Source of the DNA: Symbiodinium sp. CCMP2592
Taxonomy: Eukaryota > Sar > Dinophyceae > Suessiales > Symbiodiniaceae
Length of the DNA stretch: 64,000 nucleotides
Direction: 5' to 3'
Assembly: GCA_905221615.1 (NCBI GenBank)
Contig: CAJNDT010005869.1
Span: 795,733-859,732 of the forward strand
Position 1 is the first letter of the stretch; each line of letters opens with the position of its first letter. Below are positions 1 through 11,907 of this stretch, one piece after another. Under the pieces are notes generated by a model. It saw nothing but the letters and a program-made list of their open reading frames with translations, did not search any database and was not told where the DNA came from. Position numbers and translations under genes: made by a program.

Positions 1-640
1 TGAGCAGGATCCCATGGTCCAGCCCGAGGCCTTCAATCAACTCGCATAGAGTTGAACGCAATGGGCCACGTCTGCTTGGAAGAAGCTTCGGCGGCCGTGG
101 CGGCAAACCAGAGTCCTGCAACCCTAAGCGCAAGACCCATCTGGAGGAAGGAAAAGAGATGATCCGCAAGAAGCAGGAATTGGAAGCAAGGCCCAAGGCC
201 AGCAATGGACAGCGGCATGATGCGACATAATCTTGGAAGCAAAGAGGCCAAGACTGTCAACGCCTCACATCCCACGAGAAAAAGCGTCCGTTCTGTGTGA
301 TCTTCCTTTCCTTTTGACATGTCGCTGTCGTCGTGTGTGGAAAGATGGGGTGAGACACGGAGCTGGAGGTTGTGGCTGACGCCCCCGCTCCTGGAAGCAA
401 CAGCTGAAAAAGGCCGCCGCCAGGAGAAGTCCAGCTGCATCCCTGGCCTAAAATTTCCTCCTCAAAATGAAGAACTGCCGGAGAGCTGCGGCCTTTTGGT
501 TGTAGCCCCCTGCAAAAAGGACATGTTCGTGTAACTTGAACCGCATAGTTTAAGCCGTCAACCCAAGCATCCTCCAATCGAGTCCTCGGTCCACAAGCCG
601 TATGCATCTGCTCCAAAAGCCCTCGAGAAGCTTGTGGGCT
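1..640. other. No gene recognised
   Basis: Several overlapping open frames exist on both strands, but none shows a recognisable motif or a consistent coding composition. I see nothing assignable in this stretch. Confidence 0.5.
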
Positions 641-930
641 TAGGGTTTGGGGATTTAGGGGTTAGGGATTTAGGGTTTGGGTATAGGGTTTGGGTTTAGG
701 GTTTGGGTTCGCAGCTACATTATATTCCCATGAAGCAGCTGTATAGGCTTTATCCTAGCATGTCCGTACATGCAGCCTTCAACAAAGCCATGTATGAATA
801 CCTAGCCTTACGAAGGCCTTGAGCCTCTTACAGAAATAAGGGTTAGGGTTTGAGGTTCAGGGTTTAGGGTTTAAGGTTTAGGGTTTAAGGATCAGGTTTT
901 AGTGTTTAGGGTCTAAGGTTTAGGGTTTAA
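641..930. repeat. Degenerate telomere-like tracts (TTTAGGG type)
   Basis: Two clusters (about 641-709 and 838-930) of imperfect TTTAGGG, TTTGGG and TTTAGGGG units. TTTAGGG is the telomere repeat of dinoflagellates and plants. These tracts are irregular, short and internal, so they are interstitial telomere-like repeats rather than a chromosome end. The same sequence type recurs through the window in both orientations. Confidence 0.8.
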
Positions 931-1455
931 CAAAGGGATTAAGCCGTCAAAATGACAAACCTCTCGGCTTCGGAAGCCCGGCACGGAGGACGAGCTCAAC
1001 CCCTGTGTTACCCCCGACAAGGCGGGGTTTTCCTGTTGTTTGTCGTCTTTCCGCGAACAGCTTGCTTTCTTTGTTTTGGCATTTGCAGGGTGCTCAGGGC
1101 TTGTCACATCAACTTAACAGAACCCGAAACCCCCAAGCCCTAAGCCGCTAAACCCTTAACAGAACTTCTTGGAATGCTGGCTTTGGGTGCACGGCTTCCG
1201 ACTTGGCACTTAATAAGTTTCAACGCTTCGTGTCGTCCGCCTCGGCCCGGCTGTAGTTGAAGCAGACGCCAAGCACCAACCCCATAAACTTGCACCCTTA
1301 ACCGCGCACAAACGCGATGGCAATCAAGAAAGGGGGGCCGCGAGAAGAAGGGGTCGGAGTCCCCGTGGGAACCTCTGACCGCTTCGGCCGGCAGAGTTTC
1401 CTCGGCCGCTGGCAGCGAGGGTCACGGAGCAACGTGCGCACCATGCACGCTGTCT

Positions 1456-1818
1456 ATGCGGAATACTGTTGCGAAGCTTCCTGCATGGAATGCCAACAGC
1501 TGGCGGTTGCCTGCTTTAAGTACAACGGAATCAACGGATGCTCAAGCACGGCTTCTGGCCACGATCGTGAATGCGGCCTTCGCAAGACCTGGTCTCTCAT
1601 GCATTTTACAGATCTCAGCCCACGAGGGCTACCGTACGGCGAACGAGTATCATCTCAAGATGAAGGCAGAAGCCCAGGCTTCGTCATAATGCCAAACGGG
1701 CCTTGAATGCAGCTTTTCAAGAGGCCCTGCAAAATTCTACATGTAACCGGAGACGCACTGCGGGACGTGAGGAGGCAGCCGCAGCCTACGTTGAGGTTCA
1801 AGGGCTTAAGCTCTAAAC
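1456..1818 (+). pseudogene. Possible decayed coding fragment
   Basis: One frame reads ATIVNAAFARPGLSCILQIS and runs to about 1689. A different frame then continues with NAKRALNAAFQEALQ and ends at a stop near 1816. The composition (Ala, Gln, Glu and Arg rich, plausible helices) looks more coding-like than its surroundings, and the change of frame near 1680 suggests a frameshift or a missed intron. I recognise no family. It could be an exon pair or a retropseudogene fragment. Confidence 0.25.
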
Positions 1819-1824
1819 CCTAAT

Positions 1825-1925
1825 GTAGGGGCCTTAAAAAATAGAATACGAATTGGGGGTATACTATACTATAAATATAATAAGGAGCCCCCGAAATCCT
1901 GTTCTGAAAATTAAAGCCCCTACAG
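1825..1925. mobile_element. MITE family A copy
   Basis: A 101-bp foldback element with termini GTAGGGGCCTTAA and TTAAAGCCCCTAC. The interior carries the family hallmarks: a TGGGGG-type motif, a central TA-rich loop and CCCCC with CCTGTTCT near the right end. Related copies lie at 27.8, 28.4, 28.7, 47.2 and 53.0 kb, and the split copy around LINE-A is a further member. No coding capacity; a non-autonomous DNA transposon is the natural reading. Confidence 0.65.
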
Positions 1926-2339
1926 TAAACCCCTAAACTCTGCTTGCAGGGGTCCGGCGCCTTCGACGACGTTTGGCGCAACGAGGCTCGGAAACTAATT
2001 TTGGAATCCGCTTTACACCGAATCCCCATGTAGTACCTGGCGACTAAAGAAGAGACCTTTGATCACAAAGGCATTCGGGAAGGAGCATAGCCGAAATTAG
2101 AGAGGCCGCTGTTCAAGGGAGTCATAGGTGCGGTGTATTCCCTAAGGGGACTCTTTCCGGCTTTTTGCTGCTGCTGCTCCGGATGATTTCAGGCGGGCTT
2201 ATCGTCAAGGGTTAATCCCCAACTGCCGCTCCCCCACCGCCGCCGCCACCCCCACCCAGCAAAAAAGCAAAGCAAAGAGCCTTTTCAAAGCCGCTGCGCA
2301 GGGAGTCGACACCCTCCACAACCTTCCGGACGACAAGGC

Positions 2340-2455
2340 GACGACCCGAAACCTTACCCCGAACCCTAGACCCCTAAACCCAACACCCCTAAACCTCAAA
2401 ACCCCAAAACCCCTAAACCCCTAAACCCTAAACCCCCAAACCCCGAACCCAAGGG
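2340..2455. repeat. Telomere-like tract (CCCTAAA orientation)
   Basis: Imperfect CCCTAAA, CCCCTAAAC and CCCCAAA units in tandem, the opposite orientation to the tract at 641-930. Interstitial telomere-like repeat. Confidence 0.8.
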
Positions 2456-5400
2456 GTCTTTGGGGACCGCCGCTCTCCCTGCCCGGCATGAGGCATGAGG
2501 GTGCATGATAGTTTTTTTTTGGATATGTCTGTGCGTACGTATGTATGTATGTTTGTTTACATAAATGTGCATGTATGTACATGTCATATTCTTTGTGATG
2601 CATATGATCTACCCTGTTCTGTTATATAAGTCTGCTATATGTATATAATCAATTTCTGTTGTATCTCGCAGTTTTGCTCGTGGGCCCAGAGGATGCCCTC
2701 ATTGGATCCCCTGCTGTGGTCCTTCATTCCGCATGGGTAGTTGAGCCCTAATCAGGGGTAGTTGCGAGGTTTAGGTAGGCAGAATTGCTTCACCAGAGTG
2801 CAGAGTTTGGGTTTGTTGTCGAAGTTCTGCCATCTACTGTTCCGTGATGAGGCAAATCTGCTTGTCTTTAGTGGCATAGATCCATGTTTTGGGCTTGGGG
2901 TCGCAAAGCGATGTCAGACAAGTGTGCATGCATATCGGCATATCCGCACAATGCCAAAACGACGGAAAACACCAGCAGCAGCGACAAAGACCAAACAAGA
3001 GCACGATCAACGCCCAACCAGCAGTACAGTGCAGAGGAATTTCCATACCAGGAAAACCGACCAAGCATGACGAAGCCATGCGTAATTTCAAACGCCAAGA
3101 AGCCGCTTCGCCAAAGCACAACATGAAGACACGACTCAAAGGAAACACCGCTGAACAACCAAGCACCACCAAACAACGATAGGTCCGGAAGAAGTCGCGA
3201 ACCCCTCAACCGTAGATCTGCCAGCAAATATATATATATATATATATATAGATATACACAGGGGTTTAGGGACTTAGGGTTTAATGAGGGCTTGGAAAAT
3301 TAGTACTTTGATGTGTCAGGTGTCAGTTTTCTTCCAAATCCTTACAGTACTACGACCCCCTGTCAACAGCCTGCAGCAAGCCTTAGGAATTTGGAACCTT
3401 GGCAAAGGATGACTGGTGCTGCGATGCACGATAGTTTGCCCAGAAAGCACACATTCCGTGCCCGAGTTTTGGCTTCCACCTCAGTCTCCGAAACCCTAAA
3501 ACCCTGCAGCCCCATGCATTACCATTCGCTGAACCTGCACTTAAATGCATCCTCAACCTTCTCCCCTTCAACCCCAGCCCAAAACTGAACCTTAAAACAT
3601 AAGATGAAGGCCTCAGCACCGAACCTTGTGACAAACCCCAGAGGCGACCCTAAACCCGAGAACCATATCATACCCTGGACCTTAAAATAACGCCATTACA
3701 CAGAACGCTCGCATTAGAAGTGCGCATGTTTCCTAGGGCCTCCACCTTCCTGGCGACGTTACCGCCGAGCAGGCCATGGGCTGTCCCCTTTTCGAGAATT
3801 ACTGTGGGGTCAGGATCTAGGGTTTAGGGATTGAGAATTACCTTGGGATTAATTAGTGTCTAGGGGTTGGGGTCCTTTTAAGGTTTAGGGTTGGGGGTTT
3901 AGGAGGGTTTGTTTCACAATGTTGTTATTTCAGGGGCCAAGGTCATCTAGGCTTCCGGGCCCAACGACTACTGGACAAGGCTTTTGGGCTCTGCCTTGGC
4001 GTTTAGTTTGAAGTTTACGGTGCATCATAGTCCAGGTGAATGTTCAAGCGTCTATTCGGGATTGGACTCACGAAGTTGAGGGCGTTTGGTCTGGTGTCTC
4101 AACAACTGTGCAAATAATGTCCTTGTATGGTACCCGTCTACATGTTGCATGAGCTACATCGTCATAGCAGCCCCTGACAGTCCTTGTGTCTGCCTAGCAT
4201 TGCCGAGCCCAAAGCACGATTCTAATTTCTTCTTAGGGCTCTTGGAGCCCTGACGGGTAAGCACGGGTTTCGGCTGCAGTATCTAAAGTTTGCAGGGCAT
4301 TTAGGCTTTAGGGCATTTAGCGCTTGGGCTGAGGGTTGCAGATGCAGTACACGGGTTTAGGGTTCAGGCTTTCAGGTTGGAGATGAGGGGGTCCGACTGT
4401 GCGTTTCGGGTGCCCAAAGAGAGCCTAGTTACAATGTGCTGTCTCTTCATATCCTGGACCCTCGACAAACCCACCTTTTTTCGGGATCCTGATTATGATG
4501 TCCTTCTAGAAGTCCGTAAAAAAAAGCCAGGTTACTGGGAGGTCAGGAAGATCTTATAGGCTGCGCAGGGCTATCCTGAGCCCCAAAAGCCCAAAGAGGA
4601 ACCCTGGGCTCTGAGGCGTGCTTGAGAAGCCTTCAAGGAGCCCTTGAAGAGGAGCCTTATGAAATCACCTAAACCTAAACCCATGAAGCCCTACCCCTTT
4701 TACCCTAAACCCGAATGGGTTTAGGGTTGGCAGGGTTTAGGGTTCAGGAAGCCCTACGAAGCAGTTGAAACTGCAAGGGAGTCGGAGAGCAGCACGGCGA
4801 ATTCGCTGCAAATTGCTTCCAGGACACTGAGCCGGCTCTGTCAGGTTTACGGTTCCTTGATTCCCTAAAGGGCTATAAAGAGTTACTATAAGCTTTTAGC
4901 GCCAAGCGGCCTTGATAATTCGAGCGGGGTTCTATTGGGGTATGTTTCATCAAAACGCATTGAACTAAATCATACGAGCCTTGAGAGAACAGGGTGTCGC
5001 ATGAAAACCCCGAATAATCGATTTCGGAATCGCTATGCGTGTACATTTTTTGAACTTGGCGGCAAAGAACATTGAAGCCGTTCGTCTCCAAGCAGGGTTC
5101 CGTGCAACATGCTTAGCCCCAAACTTGTATTCGAAACGTTTATCGTGGGACAGTTCGGGACAATTCCAGCAACCTTTTAAGCATTCGCACTCTTGGGTTT
5201 GCACAGATGGAGTGGCTTGCTAGCAGTGTGCCTGTTACAGCCCGTTGTTGCTTTTCTGGTACTGGGCCAAACCTTGCAAAGGCCGAGCCATACCATGACA
5301 GTTTGGAGCTCCTGGGTTAGGGCACTATTATGTAGGGGTTCATTGAAAAGTTCAAGACATCCTTCACCCTACCAGGCCCTAAACCTGATCCTGTGTCAGT

Positions 5401-5484
5401 TTAAAGCTGCTGACCCTTACAACAGCCGGCCCTGCACCGCTGCGCCGCTGCAGCCTACCCCTTGCAGAGCGCTCCAGGTGTGGA
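2456..5484. other. Non-coding stretch with scattered short repeats
   Basis: Contains a short TGTATG-rich patch near 2530-2580, a (TA)n run at about 3226-3252, and isolated telomere-like heptamers at 3262, 3823, 4352, 4690 and 4720. Open frames of 60-120 codons occur on both strands without motifs or coherent composition. I see no supportable gene. Confidence 0.5.
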
Positions 5485-5580
5485 AGTTTCCGGAAATAGG
5501 GACCCTAATATAATACCCGAAATACTAGGATCCTTATTATAAGGACCCCAAAATAAGGTACCCCCAATTTTCGGAAACTC
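5485..5580. mobile_element. Foldback element, family B
   Basis: Inverted termini GTTTCCGGAAATAGGG and a right arm ending TTTTCGGAAAC, with an interior of GGACCCTAATATAATACC followed by AGGATCC, ATTATAAGG and GGTACCCCC. Partial relatives at about 43868-43945 and 46588-46653 share GGTACC, GGGGTCC and GGATCCTACTATTTAG. No open frame. Confidence 0.6.
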
Positions 5581-5685
5581 CCGTGTAGCTGCGCAAGAGC
5601 CGCCGCATTTGCTCCACGAGAGCTGATTCCGTGGCGAGGCGACGATGGCACGGGTGCCGCAGTGGAAGGAAAGCCGAAGACATGT

Positions 5686-5786
5686 GGGTGGTTGTCAAAA
5701 TTGTGGTCCATTTTTGGGTACCCTAAATACTAGGTGCCGTACTATAAAAAGGACCCAGAAAGGGAGCATAATTTTGACAACCACCC
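5686..5786. mobile_element. MITE family C copy 1
   Basis: A 101-bp element with near-perfect inverted termini GGGTGGTTGTCAAAATT and AATTTTGACAACCACCC. The interior has GGGTACCCTAAATACT, GGTGCCGTACTATAA and GGACCC. It is flanked by ATGT on both sides, a possible target duplication. Two further copies are at 32184-32285 and 45804-45903. Confidence 0.75.
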
Positions 5787-7882
5787 ATGTATCGGCATGC
5801 AGCCCAACATCACTGCCGTCCTTGCATTCAGTTCCAGCTTTGCTACGATGCGGTGGATCCAGCTTGTGCGCCCACGCAGATGCCAGGCCACACGCCGCCG
5901 AATCACCTGCATGCTTCGAGCTTATACCTTGCAACTCAGGGGTCGTAACAACTCACCAAGAACCCTAGCCCTAGAATGAAGAGGTCGTAACCGACTGTTG
6001 TTTTGGAATTGTTCCTTACACTTCCCCCTTCAAGCTCGACCTCAGCTCATACCCTCCTCCTCAAACCTGTGCGAAGCTACTGCTCCCATTTGGCAAGTGC
6101 AGCATGGCATTAGGGACTTTCAGAAAATGGGCGCCGCTAATTTACGGTATCCTGTGCGATAACGAGCTCCCCCTTTCCCAGCAGAACGCGATTTTTTCAG
6201 AAGTACTTTCTTTGGCCTGAGAAACCTGAAAGAAAGAAGTGAAGCCTGAACCCTGCACCCTGCAACCCAGACCATGAGCCTCCACTGATCCCTAAACCCT
6301 CAGCTCCCCTCCGAAAACCAAATCCTCCGTCCTGAAATGTGCACCCAAACTGCTATACGCGATCCGCATCAACGCGAGGACCGTGGATTCCGTAGGGAGC
6401 CCAGCTTATCTGAATCCAGGCGAAGGGCTGTTCCCACAGCGACATGGTCTTTAGGGCCATGGGGTTTAGAGTTCACGAGTTCTGATGCTGTAGCGGTGGA
6501 GGGTTTTTGGGTTTGATGCTTTTAAGATTTCGGGTTCGGGATTTTTTTCAAGGAGTTTGCGGGTGGTTCCCTGTAGGGTCCCAGAGAGCCCAATAGGAGT
6601 GATATGCCGCACACTAAGTCCTACTTGCTTTACAGCAAGGCCCGAAAAGACTCTGCATGCACCGAAGGTCTGGCAAACTTACAAGAAGAATGTCCCTAAA
6701 CCCTAAACCCCTACATCCAACTCCAAAGTCCTGAGCTAAAAAAGCCCTACAGTCCTAAACCCAAGCCTTGAACTCTGAACCCGAACCTACAGGGTCCAAG
6801 TACTCCCTATTAGCCCATGGGTAAGGACCACTTTGACCCTTAGGGTAGACCCGAAAACCTGGAAGCCCCAAACTCTAAGCCCGAAGGCGACGCCTTAGCC
6901 CCAGAGTGTTCGTTCAGAGTTGCTGAGTCCTCTGAAGCCGACACGTCATCTCCTGCTGCTCCGGGAGCCATGCCTCTGCCAGGCTTATAAAGCCCTGTCA
7001 AAGACAAAGATTCTGTTCAAGGTCCGAAGACTTTTGGCGATTTTCATTAGATGAACTGAAAGTATACCCTTATTGCAGTACCCGATACAAATATCCTACT
7101 TAGAAAAGCACCCCGCCCCCAAGCGGTATCTGCGACCAAGGCTTCTACCCTTCGTCTGGCAGCCACCTCGCCTCCTACGAGGTTGAATCGGCTCTGGGAC
7201 AAAGCTGCTGTACAATTTTCGCAATATATGATCCTCTTAAGCCCCATGAGGGAAAATGTGGAATGCCCCAAGAGTCTACCCAGTGGCTGAAGGTTTATAT
7301 TGTGTCCTTTTTTCTGAGCTTACAGGGATTCTGCGTGGTCCGGTTTTGAAGGATTGTTGTTTGCAGGGAGGGGGGGGGGGTAATGAGCTGTTTGTTGTCG
7401 GGAGTTCAGTGTCATCCTGGCTTGGCAAGATTTTGAGTCTCTGGGTTCCGAGGACCTCCACACCTTCATCTTACACCAATCAGGCTACGGGAGACCCTAT
7501 ATTGCATTCTGGGAGGTTAGGGTGTGAGGAGTACTGCATGCCTTGGTTTTGGAGTCTTGAAGCCCTTGCATTGGCAGGGTGTTGCAGGATATCTTGGTTT
7601 GGGGTAGAGGATTAGTCTTGTTGTTTTTAGGGTCCCTGAAGCCGCTAAACTCAACCCTGAAAGCCTTAATCAAAGCCGTTGAGCCAAGATCCTAAAACCC
7701 AATGCCAACACTCTTAACCCCGCAAGCGTAAGATCCAAGCCGTAGTTTATGCGGTCTATGACTTCATGTATAGAAGAGTTAGTAAGGGCTTCAAGGAGAG
7801 TACGATGAAGCCCAAAAGCCCGATTCTAAGTGTTAAGGCCCAAAATCCCGCAAACCCTCAGAGAAACCGTTGTAAAAAAAAA
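5787..7882. other. Non-coding stretch
   Basis: Scattered CCCTAAACC-type units (near 6290, 6695 and 7680), a G9 homopolymer at about 7371, and no frame I can assign. Short open frames on both strands are unsupported. Confidence 0.45.
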
Positions 7883-7969
7883 CCTAGCGCTCCAGGTGCC
7901 TAAATGGTAGGTTACGGGGTACATATTCTATGCTTAGCAACCTGCTATTTAGGCAACTGGAGCCCTAGG
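7883..7969. mobile_element. Foldback element, single copy seen
   Basis: Inverted arms CCTAGCGCTCCAGGTGCC with TAAATGGTAGGTTAC on the left, answered by CAACCTGCTATTTAGGCAA and CTGGAGCCCTAGG on the right. The 87-bp unit would form a long hairpin with a small loop near 7925. MITE-like, no coding capacity. Confidence 0.55.
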
Positions 7970-8327
7970 GGAAGCCAGAAAGGATTCTTGGAGAGGTCGG
8001 TTTTTAAAGAGCGTTTAGGGCTAAGGGTTTAGTGTTTCAGACGTTGCCATAGTTGGGTAAAGTATTGTACGTTTATGGGCACCTAAACCCGAGCAGGAAT
8101 AGACTTAGGTTTGAAAGATTATCACAACCATGGACTAGCGAACGCCTCAGAACAAGTGAACCAAAAGCTCAAACCTTGCCAGAGTGTAGGGGATAAGGTT
8201 TACCCCCAAGCTCAGGAAAATCCGCATCTCACACGTCTGAGACTTAGAATGTTAGGCCTGTTAGTGCCAATCGGATTCAAGCCTCAAGTTCGAACAGTAA
8301 ACCTACTAGACGGCACTGAACCAGGTT

Positions 8328-8422
8328 AAGGAACCCAAAACCTTAAACCTCAAACCCTACACCCTAAAGCCCAAACCCTAAACCCGAAAGCCTAAAGCTC
8401 AAACCCTAAGCCCACACCCTAC
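8328..8422. repeat. Telomere-like tract
   Basis: Imperfect CCTAAACC, CCCTAAAGC and CCCTAAACC units in tandem over about 95 bp. Confidence 0.75.
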
Positions 8423-8454
8423 TCCTTCAAAAGCGAATCCAAAGACAAACCCCC

Positions 8455-8660
8455 GGGAGGTCCTTCAAGGGGTGCCTTTAAAGGAACCTTTACAGGCATC
8501 CTTAAAGTAACCTTTACAGGCACCTTTAAGGAACCCTTAAAGGAACCCTTCAAGGATCTCTTAAAGGAGTCTTTGAAGCACCCTTCAAAGGAACCCTTCA
8601 AGAAACCCCTTCAAGGAACCCTTAAAATCTCAAGGGAACCTTTCAAGGAACCCTAAAGGA
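8455..8660. repeat. Degenerate short tandem repeat (AAGGAACCCTT type)
   Basis: About a dozen imperfect units of 15-20 bp built on CCTTTAAGGAAC, CCCTTAAAGG and CTTCAAGG. The unit is partly self-complementary (CCTTTAAGG). A shorter tract of the same type lies at about 51818-51885. Confidence 0.7.
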
Positions 8661-8798
8661 TTCGCCACCCAAATGGGAGGTCCCTGAGTCCGACTCCGGC
8701 TTCCAGCTCCCGGCTGCCGAGGCCGCACGCCAGGAGATTCCAAGATCTCCAGGGAAGAGCACATGACATGCATATTTATGTATTTGTTTCTTCATATA

Positions 8799-8806
8799 TC
8801 AATGTA

Positions 8807-8856
<50 letters not shown>

Positions 8857-8901
8857 TATACATATATATACATATATATATATACATATATACATATATA
8901 C

Positions 8902-8945
<44 letters not shown>

Positions 8946-9056
8946 GCTCGCGTCGAATATTAACAGAGCATATGTTTACACAGCCACATATCTCGGTATC
9001 TAAATCTAAATCTATATCTATATCTATATCTATACATATATATATATATATATATA
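8799..9056. repeat. TA/ATAC microsatellite block
   Basis: A nearly pure (TA)n stretch with interspersed CATATA to about 8945, then unique sequence, then (TATATC)n and (TA)n to 9056. Tyr/Ile-only open frames in it are repeat translations, not genes. Confidence 0.9.
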
Positions 9057-9079
9057 TGAGGTTGTAAGTTTTAAGGTGA

Positions 9080-9270
9080 AACTTACGGGGCTCAGGGTTT
9101 AGGGGTGTAGTCGAAGATTCGGGTCAGAGTTGTAGTACGGGTTTGGGGCGCTCAGGGGTTAGGGTTGCAGTAGGGGCTTAGGTTTCGGGTTACAGTTGGG
9201 GTTTAGGGTTTAGGCTTGCAGACGGGGTTTAGGGTTATGGTAGACAGTGGGGGTTCAGGGTTTCGGATTG
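9080..9270. repeat. Telomere-like tract
   Basis: Units GGGTTTAGGG, GGGTTAGGG and GGTTTAGGCTTG alternate with CAGT/CAGA spacers about every 30-40 bp, giving a loose higher-order pattern. Confidence 0.55.
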
Positions 9271-9629
9271 TAGGCTACAAGGTTTCTGGAGCAGGCCCCT
9301 TTCTGAATGACAGGGCTGTTATCGAGTAGGGGAGGGCAGAAGGATTCCCTTTAGAGTCTAATAGAGCTGTGCAAGGACTTCCAGAATTGACAGACTCCAA
9401 AATACCTGATGCAACACTTCAGGTTTTTCTGTGGGGTTATGGGGGTTGATGTGGGCTTTATAGGGTCTATGAGGGTGTGATTGGGGCTTGACGGTGAACT
9501 TTACGGAGTTATGAGGTGGCGGATTTTTCCAATTAGCAGGGTTCTTAGTTTAGGGATCCCATGCTATAGGGTTTAGTAGGGGTTCGGGGTTTTAGCTCGG
9601 GCTTTTTGTAGGCTTCGTTCAGGTTATGT

Positions 9630-9644
9630 ATATGTGTATATACA

Positions 9645-9679
<35 letters not shown>

Positions 9680-9706
9680 ATATATATATATATATATATA
9701 TATAAT
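9630..9706. repeat. TA microsatellite
   Basis: (TA)n of about 60 bp with CATGCATA and TATC interruptions. Confidence 0.9.
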
Positions 9707-10117
9707 CTAGATGTTGTTGGGGCGTGCGCCGTAATTAGGCTTTCCGTTGTAGCAGGTCTGAAGTGTCTTGTATTGTTTCTTTCAGGTTTTAGACGGTTTT
9801 CGGTCTTGCTCCGGGGTGTGGGGTTCTTTGAATCCAGGCGCTGGTTTTGGTTTGTAAGGTTCTGAACCATTAGAATTAGTCATGAAGTTCCGAGTTTTAA
9901 CAGGCTGTTTTGGGATTTGCTGGTGGGTGTCTTTGACAAGGTGTCTGCGAAAGCAGCGCTACCTCAGTTTAGTTTCCTTGTGTTAAAGACCATACGGTTC
10001 AAGGTTTATGCTACACGCCCTGTTTTCTACGCCGCTTTCTTCGGGCCTCAATACTACGGTCCCGAAAATCTGTTCCTTTTGAGGGAGACGGGCTTATTTT
10101 GCAATTTAGCCGTAACC

Positions 10118-10260
10118 CTAAATCTTACCTCAAACCCTAACCCCTAAACCCTAAAACCCGAAAACCCAAAAACCCTAAACCCCAAGCTCTAAACCCTGAA
10201 CCTTAAATCCTAAAACCCTAAAGCCCTAAACCCTAAGCCCTAAACCCTACACCCTAAGTC
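10118..10260. repeat. Telomere-like tract
   Basis: About 140 bp of imperfect CCCTAAA units, among the densest in the left part of the window. Confidence 0.85.
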
Positions 10261-10429
10261 CCAGCATCCCTGAACAACAAGCCCCAGACGGCCAAGGTCG
10301 CTTCAAACGCCTCAGCTCCCCAAGTTCAGCCCGGGAAAGGTTTGGCAAGACCCTTTAAATCCTTAACCCTTTGCGCCGAACCAGAACCACAGGGTTTAGA
10401 TCAACAAGGCTTATATGAAAGGAACCCAA

Positions 10430-10575
10430 AATCTCATTTTTGTATGTGGTTGGCTTTATTTGTGTTTAAAAGTGTTTTTTTGTATTTAAAAGTAGTGGGT
10501 TGTATTTAAAAGTTTTTTAAATAGGTTTTTTTGTGTTTTACAGTTGTTAAAATTCTTTTATTTTATTTTTGGTGT
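10430..10575. repeat. T-rich repeat (GTATTTAAAAGT type)
   Basis: Imperfect units of GTGTTTAAAAGTG, GTATTTAAAAGTAG and GTTTTTTAAATAG. The composition resembles the larger array at 25590-25925. It borders the first exon-like sequence of the next locus. Confidence 0.6.
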
Positions 10576-10680
10576 AAAAAATCCATGTTTGTGAATTTTG
10601 CTTGCGTTTGGTTAGGGTGATTTTTTATTTTTTCTGGTTTTGTGGGGGGCTTCTGGAGCAGTCTGTATGTAAGCCCACAG

Positions 10681-10890
10681 TGCAAGCTGCTACCTTCTGC
10701 CACCGCCGGCGGCGCCTCAAAAGGCACGCTCGCAGGACAACATGGTTGCAGAGGCATTCGCCACACACTTTGCAAGAGACATGACAATGACTTCAACATT
10801 CTCCAAAACAGTTGGCAACCTTTCGTATGTCTTCGCCATGGAAGCTTGCTTGCGCGAGTTGATCCAGGCGCAACTGCAAGTGCAAGTGCT
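10681..10890 (+). CDS. Exon-like piece a of an unrecognised gene
   Basis: The open frame reads QDNMVAEAFATHFARDMTMT, then FSKTVGNLSYVFAMEACLRE and LIQAQLQ, a helical and credible protein sequence. A candidate acceptor (CCCACAG) precedes 10681 and a strong donor GTAAGT follows at 10891-10896, which also explains the in-frame stop that would otherwise end it. I do not recognise a family. It lies just upstream of further plus-strand exon-like pieces and may be an internal exon of one gene spanning 10.7-15.7 kb. Dinoflagellate genes are often intron-rich with relaxed splice sites, so the boundaries are approximate. Confidence 0.45.
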
Positions 10891-11008
10891 GTAAGTGAGG
10901 TCAGTGCGAGCGCCTTGCAGACCAGTTGAAGCTCCAAGATGTTTGCCAGCTTTTCTGCGCCTGTGCTAGTTTCGACGGCTCAAAGGCCCTTGCGGTTTTG
11001 TGCGTGCT

Positions 11009-11300
11009 TCACCATGGATTTCACATCCGTGAATGTCGAAGCACACAAGGGGTTGCTGGCCCTTACGGAACAGCTTGCTCTTCGAGACCTTCGCCTCGGC
11101 GAGAAGAAGCTTTCCTGGGAAAGCACCTTCGCAAGTGCGGCCCCGGAAAGAGTGTTGACGATGCAGAAGCTGAAGGGCCTTAGCGGCAACTTTGTCGAGA
11201 GAGGATGCATCAACATTGTGTCCATGCTCGACCTCACAGTGCTTGCCGATCCCACCACTCCTATCCGTAGGAGCGCGATAGATGCCATCCGCAGCTTTTG
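11009..11300 (+). CDS. Exon-like piece b of an unrecognised gene
   Basis: The frame reads MDFTSVNVEAHKGLLALTEQ, then LALRDLRLGEKKLSWESTFA, and ends with DPTTPIRRSAIDAIRSFW. Third positions are GC-rich, as expected for dinoflagellate exons. Coding character stops near 11300, where the sequence becomes AT-richer (TTGCTTGTAAAC). A further short coding-like piece (EKFRLVLKYDPAAKKLQRQ) occurs at about 11435-11492. No known domain is recognised. The same locus as pieces a and c is inferred from strand, spacing and composition; the exact splice phase could not be fixed by eye. Confidence 0.45.
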
Positions 11301-11907
11301 GTTGCTTGTAAACATACAGCATAGTTTGTTTTCTTTTGCCAGTCTGCTATGCTCGAAACGAGAACGTACCTGCTTTGAGAAGATTATCAATGCAACTAGC
11401 GCAATCCGCAGGTTCTCATCGCCAGCACCTTTTCCTGAGAAGTTCCGGCTTGTGCTGAAGTACGACCCTGCCGCGAAGAAGCTGCAAAGGCAGCTTCTTT
11501 TCAAACAGCACACTGCAGGATGCACGAAGAGTCCCAACACGCCACTACTGTATAACGTAAGATGATATCGTAGGAACGTCACATGGCAGGTACGCGGCCT
11601 ACTGTAGCATACTACTGCACGCTGGGTGCTGCAATAGCACAGCATGGTAGGCTATTTGTGTGACAGCACAGCGCATGTAGCACGTTTTTTTGTAGTAGTA
11701 TACCAGTGAAAAGTATACACAACGGTGCATCCGATATCACCAAGGACAGCACGCAGAGGAGTATGCTGGAATTTGCATGAATATGCAGAGTTTATTCGAT
11801 ATCGTTGGTGCGTTTACAGTTTACACAGTATACTCTGCTAGGGTTGTTTTGAGTTTCTGTTCTGGCTCTACTGCAAGATACAGCGGTAAACCGGAAATCA
11901 TTCGCAG

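Noticed and set aside
631-930. True chromosome end
   Set aside because: Tracts are short, irregular, internal and found in both orientations across the window.
8763-9067. Open frames of Tyr/Ile repeats
   Set aside because: Direct translation of a TA/ATAC microsatellite.
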